NCBI GenBank assembly: GCA_946611635.1
Contig: CAMODW010000010.1
Span: 1 to 36,872, forward strand
Direction of reading: 5' to 3'
Source of the DNA: an uncultured Bacillota bacterium
GTDB lineage: Bacteria > Bacillota_I > Bacilli_A > RF39 > UBA660
DNA length: 36,872 nt
This document shows positions 13,567 to 22,617 of the stretch, piece by piece (position 1 is the first letter of the stretch; each line of letters starts with the position of its first letter). The translations under genes were made by a program, and so were the position numbers. The notes below the pieces were generated by a model. That model ran no database searches, was not told where the DNA came from, and saw only the letters and a program-made list of their open reading frames with translations.

Positions 13567-16131
13567 ATGAAAAAAGTAATACTTGTTGATGGTAATAATT
13601 TAATGTTTAGAAGTTATTATGCTACTGCTTATACTGGTAATGTAATGAAAAATAGCAAAGGTTTAGCTACTAATGCCTTATATGGTTTTGTTGGTATGAT
13701 GAATAAAATAATTAATGAAGAAAAACCTGAGTATATTATGGTAGCTTTTGATATTGGGAAAAACTTCAGAAAAGAAAAGTATGACTTTTATAAAGAAGGA
13801 AGACAAAGTACTCCTGATGATTTAAAGGCACAAATGCCGATTGCAAGAGATATTTTAGAAGCTTGGGGAATTAAGTATTTTGAACTTGCTCCTTATGAAG
13901 CAGATGATATAATAGGTACGTTTGCTAAGAAGTGTGATGATGATCCTGAATATACAGGAACTATAGTATCTTCGGATAAAGATTTATTACAATTATTAAC
14001 TGATCAAGTTGATATTAAACTTTTAAAGCAAAAGAATGAATTTATTAGATATAATCCAAAATCTTTTAAAGAAGATTGGGGGATTGAGCCGATAAGGATA
14101 ATTGACTATAAAGCAATTGCTGGAGATTCTTCTGATAATATTCCTGGGGTTAAAGGAATTGGTGATAAAGGTGCTTTAAAACTTCTTACGGAGTATGATT
14201 CTTTAGAAGACATCTATGAACATATTGATGAAATAAAAGGTAAAACTCAAGAAAAATTAATAGAAAGTAAAGAGATTGCTTTTCAATCTAAGGAAATTGC
14301 TACTATATTTAAAGAAGTACCGATAGATAATACTTTAGAAGATTGTGCTTATCATGGGCCAGATTTAATAAAACTTAATAAGATATATGAAGAATTAGAA
14401 TTTTATTCTTATATAAAGAAGAATGTAATGGGTAGTAAACCGGTAGATAATAATATTAAGTTTATAAATGTTAAAGAAGCAAAAGATTTAGAAGGATTGG
14501 AAGATAGAATTAGTTTATATATTGAATGTAACGAAGAGAACTATCATAATGGGGATATAATTGGTATGGCTCTAAGTGATAGTAAGAATAATTATTTTGT
14601 AAATAATGCATTAATGGAAGATATTGTTCCTTTATTAAAAGGTAAAGAAATAGTTACTTTTGATCAAAAGAAGAATTATTGCTTACTTAGAAAAGAAGCT
14701 TTAGAAATAAAGGTATTAGATGATATAATGATATCTACTTATCTACTTAATATTAATTTAAAAGATGATATAGCTTTTTTGATGAATAATAATGGTACAG
14801 AAGTTAATTTCTATGCTCAGAGTTTAAAAGAAGGATTTAAAAAAGATGCAATAGTATTAAAAAGTAGATTTATTTATGATAATAATGAACAATATATTAA
14901 AAATTTGGAAAAAGAAGGAATGTTACAATTATATAGAGATATTGAAATGCCACTTATAGAAGTGTTAGGTTCAATGGAATATAATGGTATAAAAGTAGAT
15001 AAAGAAATATTATTAGAACAAGAAGAAGAACTAGATACTAAATTAAAGGATATAGAACAAGAAATATATAAAGAAGCAGGAGAAGAATTTAATATATCTA
15101 GTCCTAAACAATTAGGGGTAATATTATTTGAAAAATTAAATTTACCTTTCGCTAAAAAGACAAAAACTGGTTATAAGACGGATGTAAGTATTTTAAATAA
15201 GCTATATAATTATCCAATAGCTAATAAGATATTAGAATATAGGGGACTTGCTAAGATAAAAAGTACCTATCTAGAAGGTTTGTCTAATTATATTAGAGAA
15301 GATGGTAAAATACATACAATTTATAAGCAAAATTTAACTAGGACTGGTAGATTGTCTTCTGTTGAACCGAATTTACAGAATATTCCTGCTAGGGATGAAG
15401 AAGGTAAAAAGATTAGAAAGGCTTTTTTACCAGAATATGACATGTTTTTAAGTAGCGATTATTCACAAATGGAACTTAGAGTTATGGCTCATATTAGTGG
15501 GGATAAAAATTTACAACAAGCATTTTTAAATAATGAAGATATTCATACAAGAGTTGCTGCTGATATAAATGGTATATCTTTAGAAGAGGTTACTCCTTAT
15601 ATGAGAAAAACAGCTAAAGCTGTTATATTTGGTATTATTTATGGTATATCTGGTTTTGGACTTGGAGAGAATTTAGAAATAAGTCCTAAGGAAGCAAAAG
15701 AATTTATTGATAAGTATTATGAATTATATCCTGGAGTAAAAAATTATATGACTCAAAAGGTTAAAGAAGCGTATGAACAAGGATATGTAAAAACAATGTT
15801 TGGAAGAAAAAGAGTTATAGAAGAGTTACAAAATAAGAATTTTATGATTAGACAATCTGGAGAAAGAATAGCTCTAAATACACCTATTCAGGGAACTAGT
15901 GCAGATATTATGAAGATTGCTATGGTTAAAATTTTTAATAAAATGAGAGATGCTAATTTAAAGAGTAAGATGTTGTTACAAGTTCATGATGAACTTATAT
16001 TTGATGTAGTTAAAGAAGAAAAAGATGAATTAGAAGAAATTGTTAAAGATACAATGGAAAATTGTGTTAAAATAAATGTACCATTTAAAGTGTCTGTAGA
16101 TTATGGCAATAATTGGTATGAAACAAAGTAG
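13567..16131 (+). CDS. polA: DNA polymerase I
   Basis: 5' nuclease domain (VDGNNLMFRSYYA, YEADDIIGT, GDSSDNIPGVKGIG), polymerase motifs SSDYSQMELRVMAHISGD, KAVIFGIIYGISGFGL, QVHDELIFDV. Confidence 0.96.
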   Translation: MKKVILVDGNNLMFRSYYATAYTGNVMKNSKGLATNALYGFVGMMNKIINEEKPEYIMVAFDIGKNFRKEKYDFYKEGRQSTPDDLKAQMPIARDILEAWGIKYFELAPYEADDIIGTFAKKCDDDPEYTGTIVSSDKDLLQLLTDQVDIKLLKQKNEFIRYNPKSFKEDWGIEPIRIIDYKAIAGDSSDNIPGVKGIGDKGALKLLTEYDSLEDIYEHIDEIKGKTQEKLIESKEIAFQSKEIATIFKEVPIDNTLEDCAYHGPDLIKLNKIYEELEFYSYIKKNVMGSKPVDNNIKFINVKEAKDLEGLEDRISLYIECNEENYHNGDIIGMALSDSKNNYFVNNALMEDIVPLLKGKEIVTFDQKKNYCLLRKEALEIKVLDDIMISTYLLNINLKDDIAFLMNNNGTEVNFYAQSLKEGFKKDAIVLKSRFIYDNNEQYIKNLEKEGMLQLYRDIEMPLIEVLGSMEYNGIKVDKEILLEQEEELDTKLKDIEQEIYKEAGEEFNISSPKQLGVILFEKLNLPFAKKTKTGYKTDVSILNKLYNYPIANKILEYRGLAKIKSTYLEGLSNYIREDGKIHTIYKQNLTRTGRLSSVEPNLQNIPARDEEGKKIRKAFLPEYDMFLSSDYSQMELRVMAHISGDKNLQQAFLNNEDIHTRVAADINGISLEEVTPYMRKTAKAVIFGIIYGISGFGLGENLEISPKEAKEFIDKYYELYPGVKNYMTQKVKEAYEQGYVKTMFGRKRVIEELQNKNFMIRQSGERIALNTPIQGTSADIMKIAMVKIFNKMRDANLKSKMLLQVHDELIFDVVKEEKDELEEIVKDTMENCVKINVPFKVSVDYGNNWYETK

Positions 16132-16140
16132 GAGGTTTTT

Positions 16141-17043
16141 ATGAAAGGAAAAGATTATAGTTCATATTTAATAATTGATTTAATTATTATAGTTTTAAAA
16201 GCTTTGGTAGGAGTATTTGGGCATTCTTTAGCTCTTCTTTCTACTATAGTTTTTGATGTTGTAGTTATTATTACTACTTTTATAGCTTTTAGAAGTAAGG
16301 ATAAAACTACTAGAGGAAGAATGGTAGGAACGGCTTTTTATAGTTTTGTAGTATGTTTAATAGCTATTTTGTATTTATATATTACTTTTAAATTTAAAGT
16401 AATGTCGCCTAGTTTATTAATAATAATATTTTTATTATTTTTCTTAGTATTTAATTATGTAATTACAGTTTATAAGAGTAATATTAGTTATGGTAAAAAA
16501 GAAGGAATACTTGGAATTAGTAATAAAAATAGTACTGTTAATATACTTATGTATATAGTTGTTCTAGCTAGTATTATTTTATCTAAATGGGGAAAACTAT
16601 GGAAAGTATTAAAATATTCTGATCGGGTAGCTACAATAATAGTATTGTGTTTTATAGTTTATTATGCCTTAAGAATAATGGTTAGAAGCTTTAATGCGCT
16701 AGAAGAAACAGAAGAAGAGAAACTTAATAAAGTTATTACTGAGGAAGTAAATAAATGTGGTGAAGTAAAGAATATAACTAAAATAAATGTTTTAAGTAAT
16801 GGTGGAATAAGAAAGATAGATATTGATTTAAAACTACAACCAAAAGTTAAACTGGTTGATTTAATTACTTTTGTTGTAACTTTAGAAGATTTTTTATTGA
16901 AATATAGCGATTTGGTATCTGTTAATTTAGTTAAGCATGTTAATAGAAGTGGAGCGAGAAAAAATGCCAGAAATAGCGGAAGTACAAACAGTAAGAAAAG
17001 TACTAAAAAGAAGAGTACTAAATCGAAGAATAAAAAACGTTAA
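16141..17043 (+). CDS. Cation diffusion facilitator-like membrane protein lacking canonical metal ligands
   Basis: LKALVGVFGHSLALLSTIVFD resembles CDF TM1-2. The C-terminal part resembles the CDF cytoplasmic domain. Lys/Ser-rich tail. Confidence 0.55.
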   Translation: MKGKDYSSYLIIDLIIIVLKALVGVFGHSLALLSTIVFDVVVIITTFIAFRSKDKTTRGRMVGTAFYSFVVCLIAILYLYITFKFKVMSPSLLIIIFLLFFLVFNYVITVYKSNISYGKKEGILGISNKNSTVNILMYIVVLASIILSKWGKLWKVLKYSDRVATIIVLCFIVYYALRIMVRSFNALEETEEEKLNKVITEEVNKCGEVKNITKINVLSNGGIRKIDIDLKLQPKVKLVDLITFVVTLEDFLLKYSDLVSVNLVKHVNRSGARKNARNSGSTNSKKSTKKKSTKSKNKKR

Positions 17044-17782
17044 TATTATCTATGAAAAGATAATAGAAAATGACATAGACGATTTTAAAAAGAAAATAAT
17101 AGGTAAATCGTTTGATGATATAGATAGAAGAGGTAAATGGTTATTATTTAGTATTGGTGATTACTATTTATGTAGCCATTTAAGAATGGAAGGTAAATAT
17201 TTTGTTAAAGAACATACTTTGCCGATAGTAAAACATGAGCATGTTATATTTGAATTTGAAGATGGATTAGATTTACGTTATGCTGATGTAAGAAAGTTTG
17301 GAAGAATGTGTTTAGTAGAAAAAAAGAAAATAGAAGAATATGAACCAATTCATAAACAAGGTATAGAACCAATTGATGATAATTTATCCGGGGAATATAT
17401 ATATGAACATTTTAAAAATAAGAAGATACCTATAAAATCATTGTTGTTAGATCAAACAATTATAGCGGGGTTAGGTAATATTTATGCTGATGAGGTAGCT
17501 TATCAAGCAGGAGTAAATCCATTAAAATTAGGAGAAAATATTAGTTTAGTAGAGTGCAAGAGAATTAAGGATGCTGCTAAAGATATTATTGAAAGAGCTA
17601 TAGAATATGGAGGAACTACTATTAGGAGTTATACTTCTTCTTTGGGTGTAACAGGTAGTTATCAAAATTATTTAAAAGTTCATACAAAAGAAGGAGAAAA
17701 ATGTTTAAATTGTGGAACTATAATAAAAAAAGAAAGGGTGGGAGGACGTAGTACTTACTATTGTCCTAAATGTCAAAAATGA
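16964..17782 (+). CDS. mutM: Formamidopyrimidine-DNA glycosylase
   Basis: MPEIAEVQTVRKVL N-terminus with the required Pro2-Glu3, AGLGNIYADE, C-terminal zinc finger CLNCGTIIKKERVGGRSTYYCPKC. The ORF-track start at 16937 adds 9 residues before the catalytic Pro. Confidence 0.93.
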   Translation: MPEIAEVQTVRKVLKRRVLNRRIKNVNIIYEKIIENDIDDFKKKIIGKSFDDIDRRGKWLLFSIGDYYLCSHLRMEGKYFVKEHTLPIVKHEHVIFEFEDGLDLRYADVRKFGRMCLVEKKKIEEYEPIHKQGIEPIDDNLSGEYIYEHFKNKKIPIKSLLLDQTIIAGLGNIYADEVAYQAGVNPLKLGENISLVECKRIKDAAKDIIERAIEYGGTTIRSYTSSLGVTGSYQNYLKVHTKEGEKCLNCGTIIKKERVGGRSTYYCPKCQK

Positions 17783-18387
17783 AAAAGTTTTTATTTATTT
17801 TAATAATTTTTATATTTCCTTTTTTTGTTCGTGCTGAAGAAAAAAGTGCTAAAGTAATTCCAATAGTACCTAGATGTGTTTATGTAAGTGGTAAGGAAAT
17901 AATCATTCCTATAGAAGTAATAAGTCAAAATGAAGGAATTATTGATAATAGGTTAGATAAGTATTTGCTTGGTAAAGTTGTCAATAATGGAAAAAGTATT
18001 AAAATTAGAAATATAAGTGAAAAGAATTACAGGATAGAGATAGATGGTCTTAAAGATGGAAATGACTATAGCAATGTTTATTTTGTATTAAAGGAAAATA
18101 GTAATAATAAGCATTATAAAATTTTTGATAAGGTGATAAGCTTTGAGGTTGAGTTTCAGGTATCAGAAATACCTAATAAATTGTATGTTTTAGGTACTGA
18201 AGTATTGCTTAGTAAAGATAAAAATGTATGTAAAAAGATAAATAATTATAATTCTAAAGATTTAAATGATAAAGCAATAGTACTAAATGATTCTAATTAT
18301 ATTTATTTAATGATAATAGGTATGTTAGTGATAATTATTATGGTTTTGTTAAAAAGGAGTGATAAGAATGCCATATATAAAAATTAG
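17779..18387 (+). CDS. Hypothetical secreted, C-terminally membrane-anchored protein
   Basis: Signal peptide MKKFLFILIIFIFPFFVRAEE, C-terminal TM (YIYLMIIGMLVIIIMVLLKR). ATGA overlap with the mutM stop. Confidence 0.7.
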   Translation: MKKFLFILIIFIFPFFVRAEEKSAKVIPIVPRCVYVSGKEIIIPIEVISQNEGIIDNRLDKYLLGKVVNNGKSIKIRNISEKNYRIEIDGLKDGNDYSNVYFVLKENSNNKHYKIFDKVISFEVEFQVSEIPNKLYVLGTEVLLSKDKNVCKKINNYNSKDLNDKAIVLNDSNYIYLMIIGMLVIIIMVLLKRSDKNAIYKN

Positions 18388-18709
18388 AACAAATAAAAAA
18401 GTAGATGATTCTACTTGTGAATTAATTAAAAGTAAACTTGGTGAAGACATTAGTGTCTTAGGGAAATCAGAAAGTTGGTTAATGGTAGATATATCTGATG
18501 AAGCAAAGAACTTGTATTTTCGTGGTAATAAAGATGATATAGCTTATGTAGAAGTAAAGTTATTTGGTAGAGCTGATGCTAGTCATTATAATACTATGAC
18601 TGAAAAAATAACTGATAATTTGAATAATAACTTAAATATAGAATCTGATAAAATATATGTTAGTTATTTTGAAACAAGTAATTGGGGATGGAATGGAAAG
18701 AACTTTTAG
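18368..18709 (+). CDS. Macrophage migration inhibitory factor / phenylpyruvate tautomerase family protein
   Basis: Starts MPYIKIRTNK (Pro1 retained). C-terminal half KLFGRADASHYNTMTEKITDNLNNNLNIESDKIYVSYFETSNWGWNGKNF matches the MIF-family pattern (…DRVYINYYD…NVGWNNSTF). RBS AAGGAG upstream. Confidence 0.8.
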   Translation: MPYIKIRTNKKVDDSTCELIKSKLGEDISVLGKSESWLMVDISDEAKNLYFRGNKDDIAYVEVKLFGRADASHYNTMTEKITDNLNNNLNIESDKIYVSYFETSNWGWNGKNF

Positions 18710-18719
18710 TTCTTTTTTT
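18697..18719 (+). terminator. Intrinsic terminator overlapping the stop codon
   Basis: AAAGAAC-TTTTA-GTTCTTT-TTTT; the stop TAG at 18707-18709 spans the loop and stem. Confidence 0.7.
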
Positions 18720-18797
18720 AATTAACTATTTTTTAATAAAAAAAATAATGATATAATGTCTACAATAGATGTAATAGTATAGAGAGGAGAGTAAAAG

Positions 18798-20753
18798 ATG
18801 AATAATAAACGTAAGATAAATAGCATTAATTCTAAAAGAAGATTTTTATATTTAACTATTTTATTTTTATTATTATTTATTGGTGTTGGTTATTCTTATC
18901 TATCTTCTTCCTTAGCTATAAATGGACATACAGAGTTAGTTGCTAATACTTGGAATATTCATTTTGAAAACTTGAAAGTTTCTGATGGATCTAGCACAGC
19001 TTCTGTTCCTGCTGCTATTAATTCTAATCAAACCATTATTAATTATTCTGTGACGCTTAATAATGTCGGAGATTATTATGAATTTAGTGTAGATGTTGTT
19101 AATTCTGGTTCTTTGATGGGGAAAGTATCTTTAGCTAATATAAATGGTGTTAGTAATTATGGAAATAATGTTCAATCTTCGATTAAATATTTGAATGGTG
19201 ATAATGTTACTAGTGGAGATTTAATACCTCCAAATAGTAGTAAAAGGATCATTGTAAGAGTTGAAGCATTGGGTAGTAGTTTACCATTAGATTTATCTTT
19301 TGAAATGGAATTTGATTTAGGTGATGGGGAAAATAATATTGTTTCTAATTTGCTTGAAAATCTTGCACTTGATAATAGTTGTATAGTTAAGTATGAAGGA
19401 AATGTTACAGATCAGGTTGAGGTGACTTCAGCAGCTAGTCGTGTTTATTTTGATAAATGTACTGATAAAAGAAATATTTTGTTTGCTGGAATGTGTTGGC
19501 AAGTAATTCGTTCTACGGAAAATGGTGGACTTAAAGTTATATATAATGGTGATGCAGTAGATGGTAAATGTGAGTCGGATCGTTCTAATACTTCAAGTAT
19601 ACGAGGGGCTAATGGTTATCTTAGTGATCTTAACTGGGAAGAACTTTATGGAAGCGGTTACACCTATGATGAAAACTCTAATACTTTTAGTTTGGTAGAT
19701 ACTTTTACTTCTACATGGAGTGATTCGACTTATGGGGATATAATAGGTAAGTATACTTGTGCTGATGGTAATGCTACTTGTAGCACTTTATATAGTGTTA
19801 ATGGTTATAGATCAAATACGAAGGCTTTTGTTATTGGTTATGAAATGACGGATATGAATTATACTCAAATAGGGTCAGTACCATTTAATGTTGATGATAC
19901 AACTCCTGCTTTATCTGGTTATATGTTTAATAAAGAATATGAAGTAATGACTGTTAATCCAGGAACAACAGAATATAAGTTTGGTAATAGTTTTACTTAT
20001 GATGAAAATACTGGGCTTTATGAATTAGCTGGGGAAATAAAAACAGTTGATGATTGGGAAAATGAATTTCAAACATTATATAATACTCATTATTCTTGTT
20101 TTGATATGACAGGGAAATGCTCATCTATTGCTTATATTTTTTATACAAATGCAACTGATGCTACTTTTATTATTTTAAGTAACGGGGAAAGTGTTAGTGA
20201 TGCACTTAATACAATGTTATATGATGATAATGTTAATAGGTTTGATTCAAATGCAAAAATGATAGTTGATAATTGGTATAGAGAAAAATTATTAAGTTAT
20301 ACAAGTAAACTTGAGAGTCCAGTCTATTGCGGCGATAGAACTATAATAGATTATTCTGGATGGGATCCAAATACTAGTAATTATAATAGTGCCATGCTAT
20401 TTAATAATAGTTCTGCTGTTACTAATCTTGAGTGTACTAATGTTACAGATCAGTATTCTTTATATAATAATAAAGCTAAATTAAAGTATCCTGTTGCTCT
20501 TCTAACGGCTGCGGAAATAAATATTTTAAATAGTAATTCTTTATTAGAAACAGGAAGTGTTTGGTGGACTATGTCCCCATTTGCTTTTTGTATTCATCGA
20601 AATCCAGGTAATGTTATTATAGATGGTGATGGTTCAAGAAATGATGAACACGTTGGTACGTCTTTTGGATTAAGACCGGTAATTACATTGTCATCATCTA
20701 GTGTAATATTGGGTGGAAATGGTAGTGAATCTAATCCTTGGATAATAGAATGA
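18798..20753 (+). CDS. Large secreted/surface protein, paralog of 4002-6017
   Basis: Same architecture: GYSYLSSSLAINGHTELVANTWNIHF, YGSGYTYDE…C…C repeats, C-terminal WWTMSPFAF…FGLRPVITL…GSESNPWIIE. Confidence 0.75.
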   Translation: MNNKRKINSINSKRRFLYLTILFLLLFIGVGYSYLSSSLAINGHTELVANTWNIHFENLKVSDGSSTASVPAAINSNQTIINYSVTLNNVGDYYEFSVDVVNSGSLMGKVSLANINGVSNYGNNVQSSIKYLNGDNVTSGDLIPPNSSKRIIVRVEALGSSLPLDLSFEMEFDLGDGENNIVSNLLENLALDNSCIVKYEGNVTDQVEVTSAASRVYFDKCTDKRNILFAGMCWQVIRSTENGGLKVIYNGDAVDGKCESDRSNTSSIRGANGYLSDLNWEELYGSGYTYDENSNTFSLVDTFTSTWSDSTYGDIIGKYTCADGNATCSTLYSVNGYRSNTKAFVIGYEMTDMNYTQIGSVPFNVDDTTPALSGYMFNKEYEVMTVNPGTTEYKFGNSFTYDENTGLYELAGEIKTVDDWENEFQTLYNTHYSCFDMTGKCSSIAYIFYTNATDATFIILSNGESVSDALNTMLYDDNVNRFDSNAKMIVDNWYREKLLSYTSKLESPVYCGDRTIIDYSGWDPNTSNYNSAMLFNNSSAVTNLECTNVTDQYSLYNNKAKLKYPVALLTAAEINILNSNSLLETGSVWWTMSPFAFCIHRNPGNVIIDGDGSRNDEHVGTSFGLRPVITLSSSSVILGGNGSESNPWIIE

Positions 20754-20766
20754 TATAGTGAGCAAT

Positions 20767-20798
20767 ACAGATATAACTAAATGTTATATCTGTTTTTT
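20767..20798 (+). terminator. Intrinsic terminator
   Basis: ACAGATATAAC-taaat-GTTATATCTGT then TTTTT. Confidence 0.8.
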
Positions 20799-20817
20799 GA
20801 TGATAAAAGAAGGAAAT

Positions 20818-20892
20818 ATGAAAATAATCGCTAAAATATATAGTGAAGGGATAAATATAAACAGATATAGATTGAGGAGGTTTTATGTTTAA
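20818..20892 (+). CDS. Possible 24-aa upstream ORF, MKIIAKIYSEGININRYRLRRFYV
   Basis: ATG at 20818 preceded by AAGGA; overlaps the adhesin start codon by 8 nt. Confidence 0.25.
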   Translation: MKIIAKIYSEGININRYRLRRFYV

Positions 20893-22519
20893 AAAAATTT
20901 ATATCTTAGTTTTATTTTTTTCTTCTATGATTATATTTAATAATGTTAAAGCAGAAGATTTTTATGAAGGAGATTATTTTACGACCTATGTAAAAAAGAT
21001 AAAGGATAATAAAACATATTATTTAACTATGCAAACTTTAAGAGATAGAGATAATGGTAATAAGTTAGTTTATTGTTTGGAACCATTTAAGTTTTTTAAT
21101 AGCGGTACTTCTTATAGAAAAATATATGATAGTGGTGAATATAGTTTATCTAAAGAACAAATGGATAGAATTAGAAAAATAGCTTATTATGGTTTTGGGT
21201 ATCAGCCTAAAAATAGACGTACTAATGAATGGTACGCTATTACTCAAGTACTCATATGGAAGACAGTTGATCCAGATGCTGATATATTTTTTACTTCTAC
21301 GTTAAATGGTGAAAAAGATGAAGAAAAATATCAAGATAAGATAAATGCATTGCTTGCCGACGTCAATAATAATAAGATGAGCTTAAATTTAAATGAAAGT
21401 TATCAAGTAGTATATAATAATAGCTTAGAGTTAAATCTTGGCTATTATTATGATGTAATAGATAGTAATTTAGATTATGCTTTGCAAGATAATGTATTAA
21501 AAATAAATAATATTAAGAAGAATGGATATTTAACAATAAGAGAGAATGCTAATAATTATTATGATGGAGAGGAAATAATATATGATAGTGATGATTCTCA
21601 AGATTTGTATTTGCCTAGTAAATTAAAAGAAAAAACATTTACTGTTAATATAGAAGTAATTAAAGGAGATATTACATTAAATATTAATAAAGATAAAGAC
21701 ACTTATTCTGTAGATGCTGATTTTTCAAATACGTGTTATGGAATATTTAAAGATGGTAATCTATTACAAAAAATATGTGCTAATGATGAGTATAAGTATA
21801 AAACAGAAGAATTAGAAATTGGTGAATACGAAGTAAAGCAATTAAGTGCTGGGACAGGGTATATAGAAGATAATAATATCTATAGTGTTAGTATTAACGA
21901 ATTTAATCTTCACCCAGTAGTTAATTTATTTAATTATATAAAAAGTAATGATGTTAGATTATCAAAAAAGTATTGTGATTTTGATAAATGTAAACTTGAA
22001 AATGGGGCGGTTTTTGATATATATGATAGTAAGAATAATTATTTAAATAGTTATGAAACGGATAATATGGGTGTTGTGACATTTAAACTTGGATATGGAA
22101 CTTATGATATAGTACAAACACAAGGTTTAGAGGGCTTTAAATATGTTGATAGTTTCAAAGTTTTTGTTTTAGATGATGGTAAAGAATTAAATTATGATTT
22201 ATATGATAAAAAAGAGGCGAGTGATGAAGAGGAAACAAAAAAGGAAGATAATAATGGTGAAAAAATAACTGAAGAAGATATTGTACCTAAAAAGAAAACA
22301 ATAGATGAATTACAAAATGGTGAAGAGATAGAAAATGATGTTCAAACAGAAGAAGATGAAGAGATAGTTTGTTTTGAGGAGAACATTCAAGTTAATAATA
22401 TTACTCCGCCAGATACAGGAATTATATTTGTATTTAAGAATAATAAGTGGGTAAAGATGATAGTAAATAATGTTTTAGATTATATTAGAAAATATGCAAG
22501 ATTTGCTATTTTATTATAA
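20885..22519 (+). CDS. Thioester-domain (TQXA-type) adhesin with a SpaA/Cna-B-like domain
   Basis: Signal peptide; LVYCLEP (Cys candidate) with NEWYAITQVLIW (TQxxIW motif); Cna-B-like KLENGAVFDIYDSKNNYLNSYETDNMGVVTFKLGYGTYDIVQTQ; C-terminal PPDTG (22406-22420). Confidence 0.7.
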   Translation: MFKKIYILVLFFSSMIIFNNVKAEDFYEGDYFTTYVKKIKDNKTYYLTMQTLRDRDNGNKLVYCLEPFKFFNSGTSYRKIYDSGEYSLSKEQMDRIRKIAYYGFGYQPKNRRTNEWYAITQVLIWKTVDPDADIFFTSTLNGEKDEEKYQDKINALLADVNNNKMSLNLNESYQVVYNNSLELNLGYYYDVIDSNLDYALQDNVLKINNIKKNGYLTIRENANNYYDGEEIIYDSDDSQDLYLPSKLKEKTFTVNIEVIKGDITLNINKDKDTYSVDADFSNTCYGIFKDGNLLQKICANDEYKYKTEELEIGEYEVKQLSAGTGYIEDNNIYSVSINEFNLHPVVNLFNYIKSNDVRLSKKYCDFDKCKLENGAVFDIYDSKNNYLNSYETDNMGVVTFKLGYGTYDIVQTQGLEGFKYVDSFKVFVLDDGKELNYDLYDKKEASDEEETKKEDNNGEKITEEDIVPKKKTIDELQNGEEIENDVQTEEDEEIVCFEENIQVNNITPPDTGIIFVFKNNKWVKMIVNNVLDYIRKYARFAILL

Positions 22520-22557
22520 AAAATGTCAAAAAAAATGTTTTTTTGGCATTTTTTTTG
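22518..22557 (+). terminator. Intrinsic terminator
   Basis: AAAAAATGTCAAAAAAAA…TTTTTTTGGCATTTTTTTT. Confidence 0.7.
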
Positions 22558-22617
22558 CAAAAAAAAGAGGAAATAAAAGGGTAGGTGCTAATATATATAG
22601 TTAGAGGGTGATTTTTT

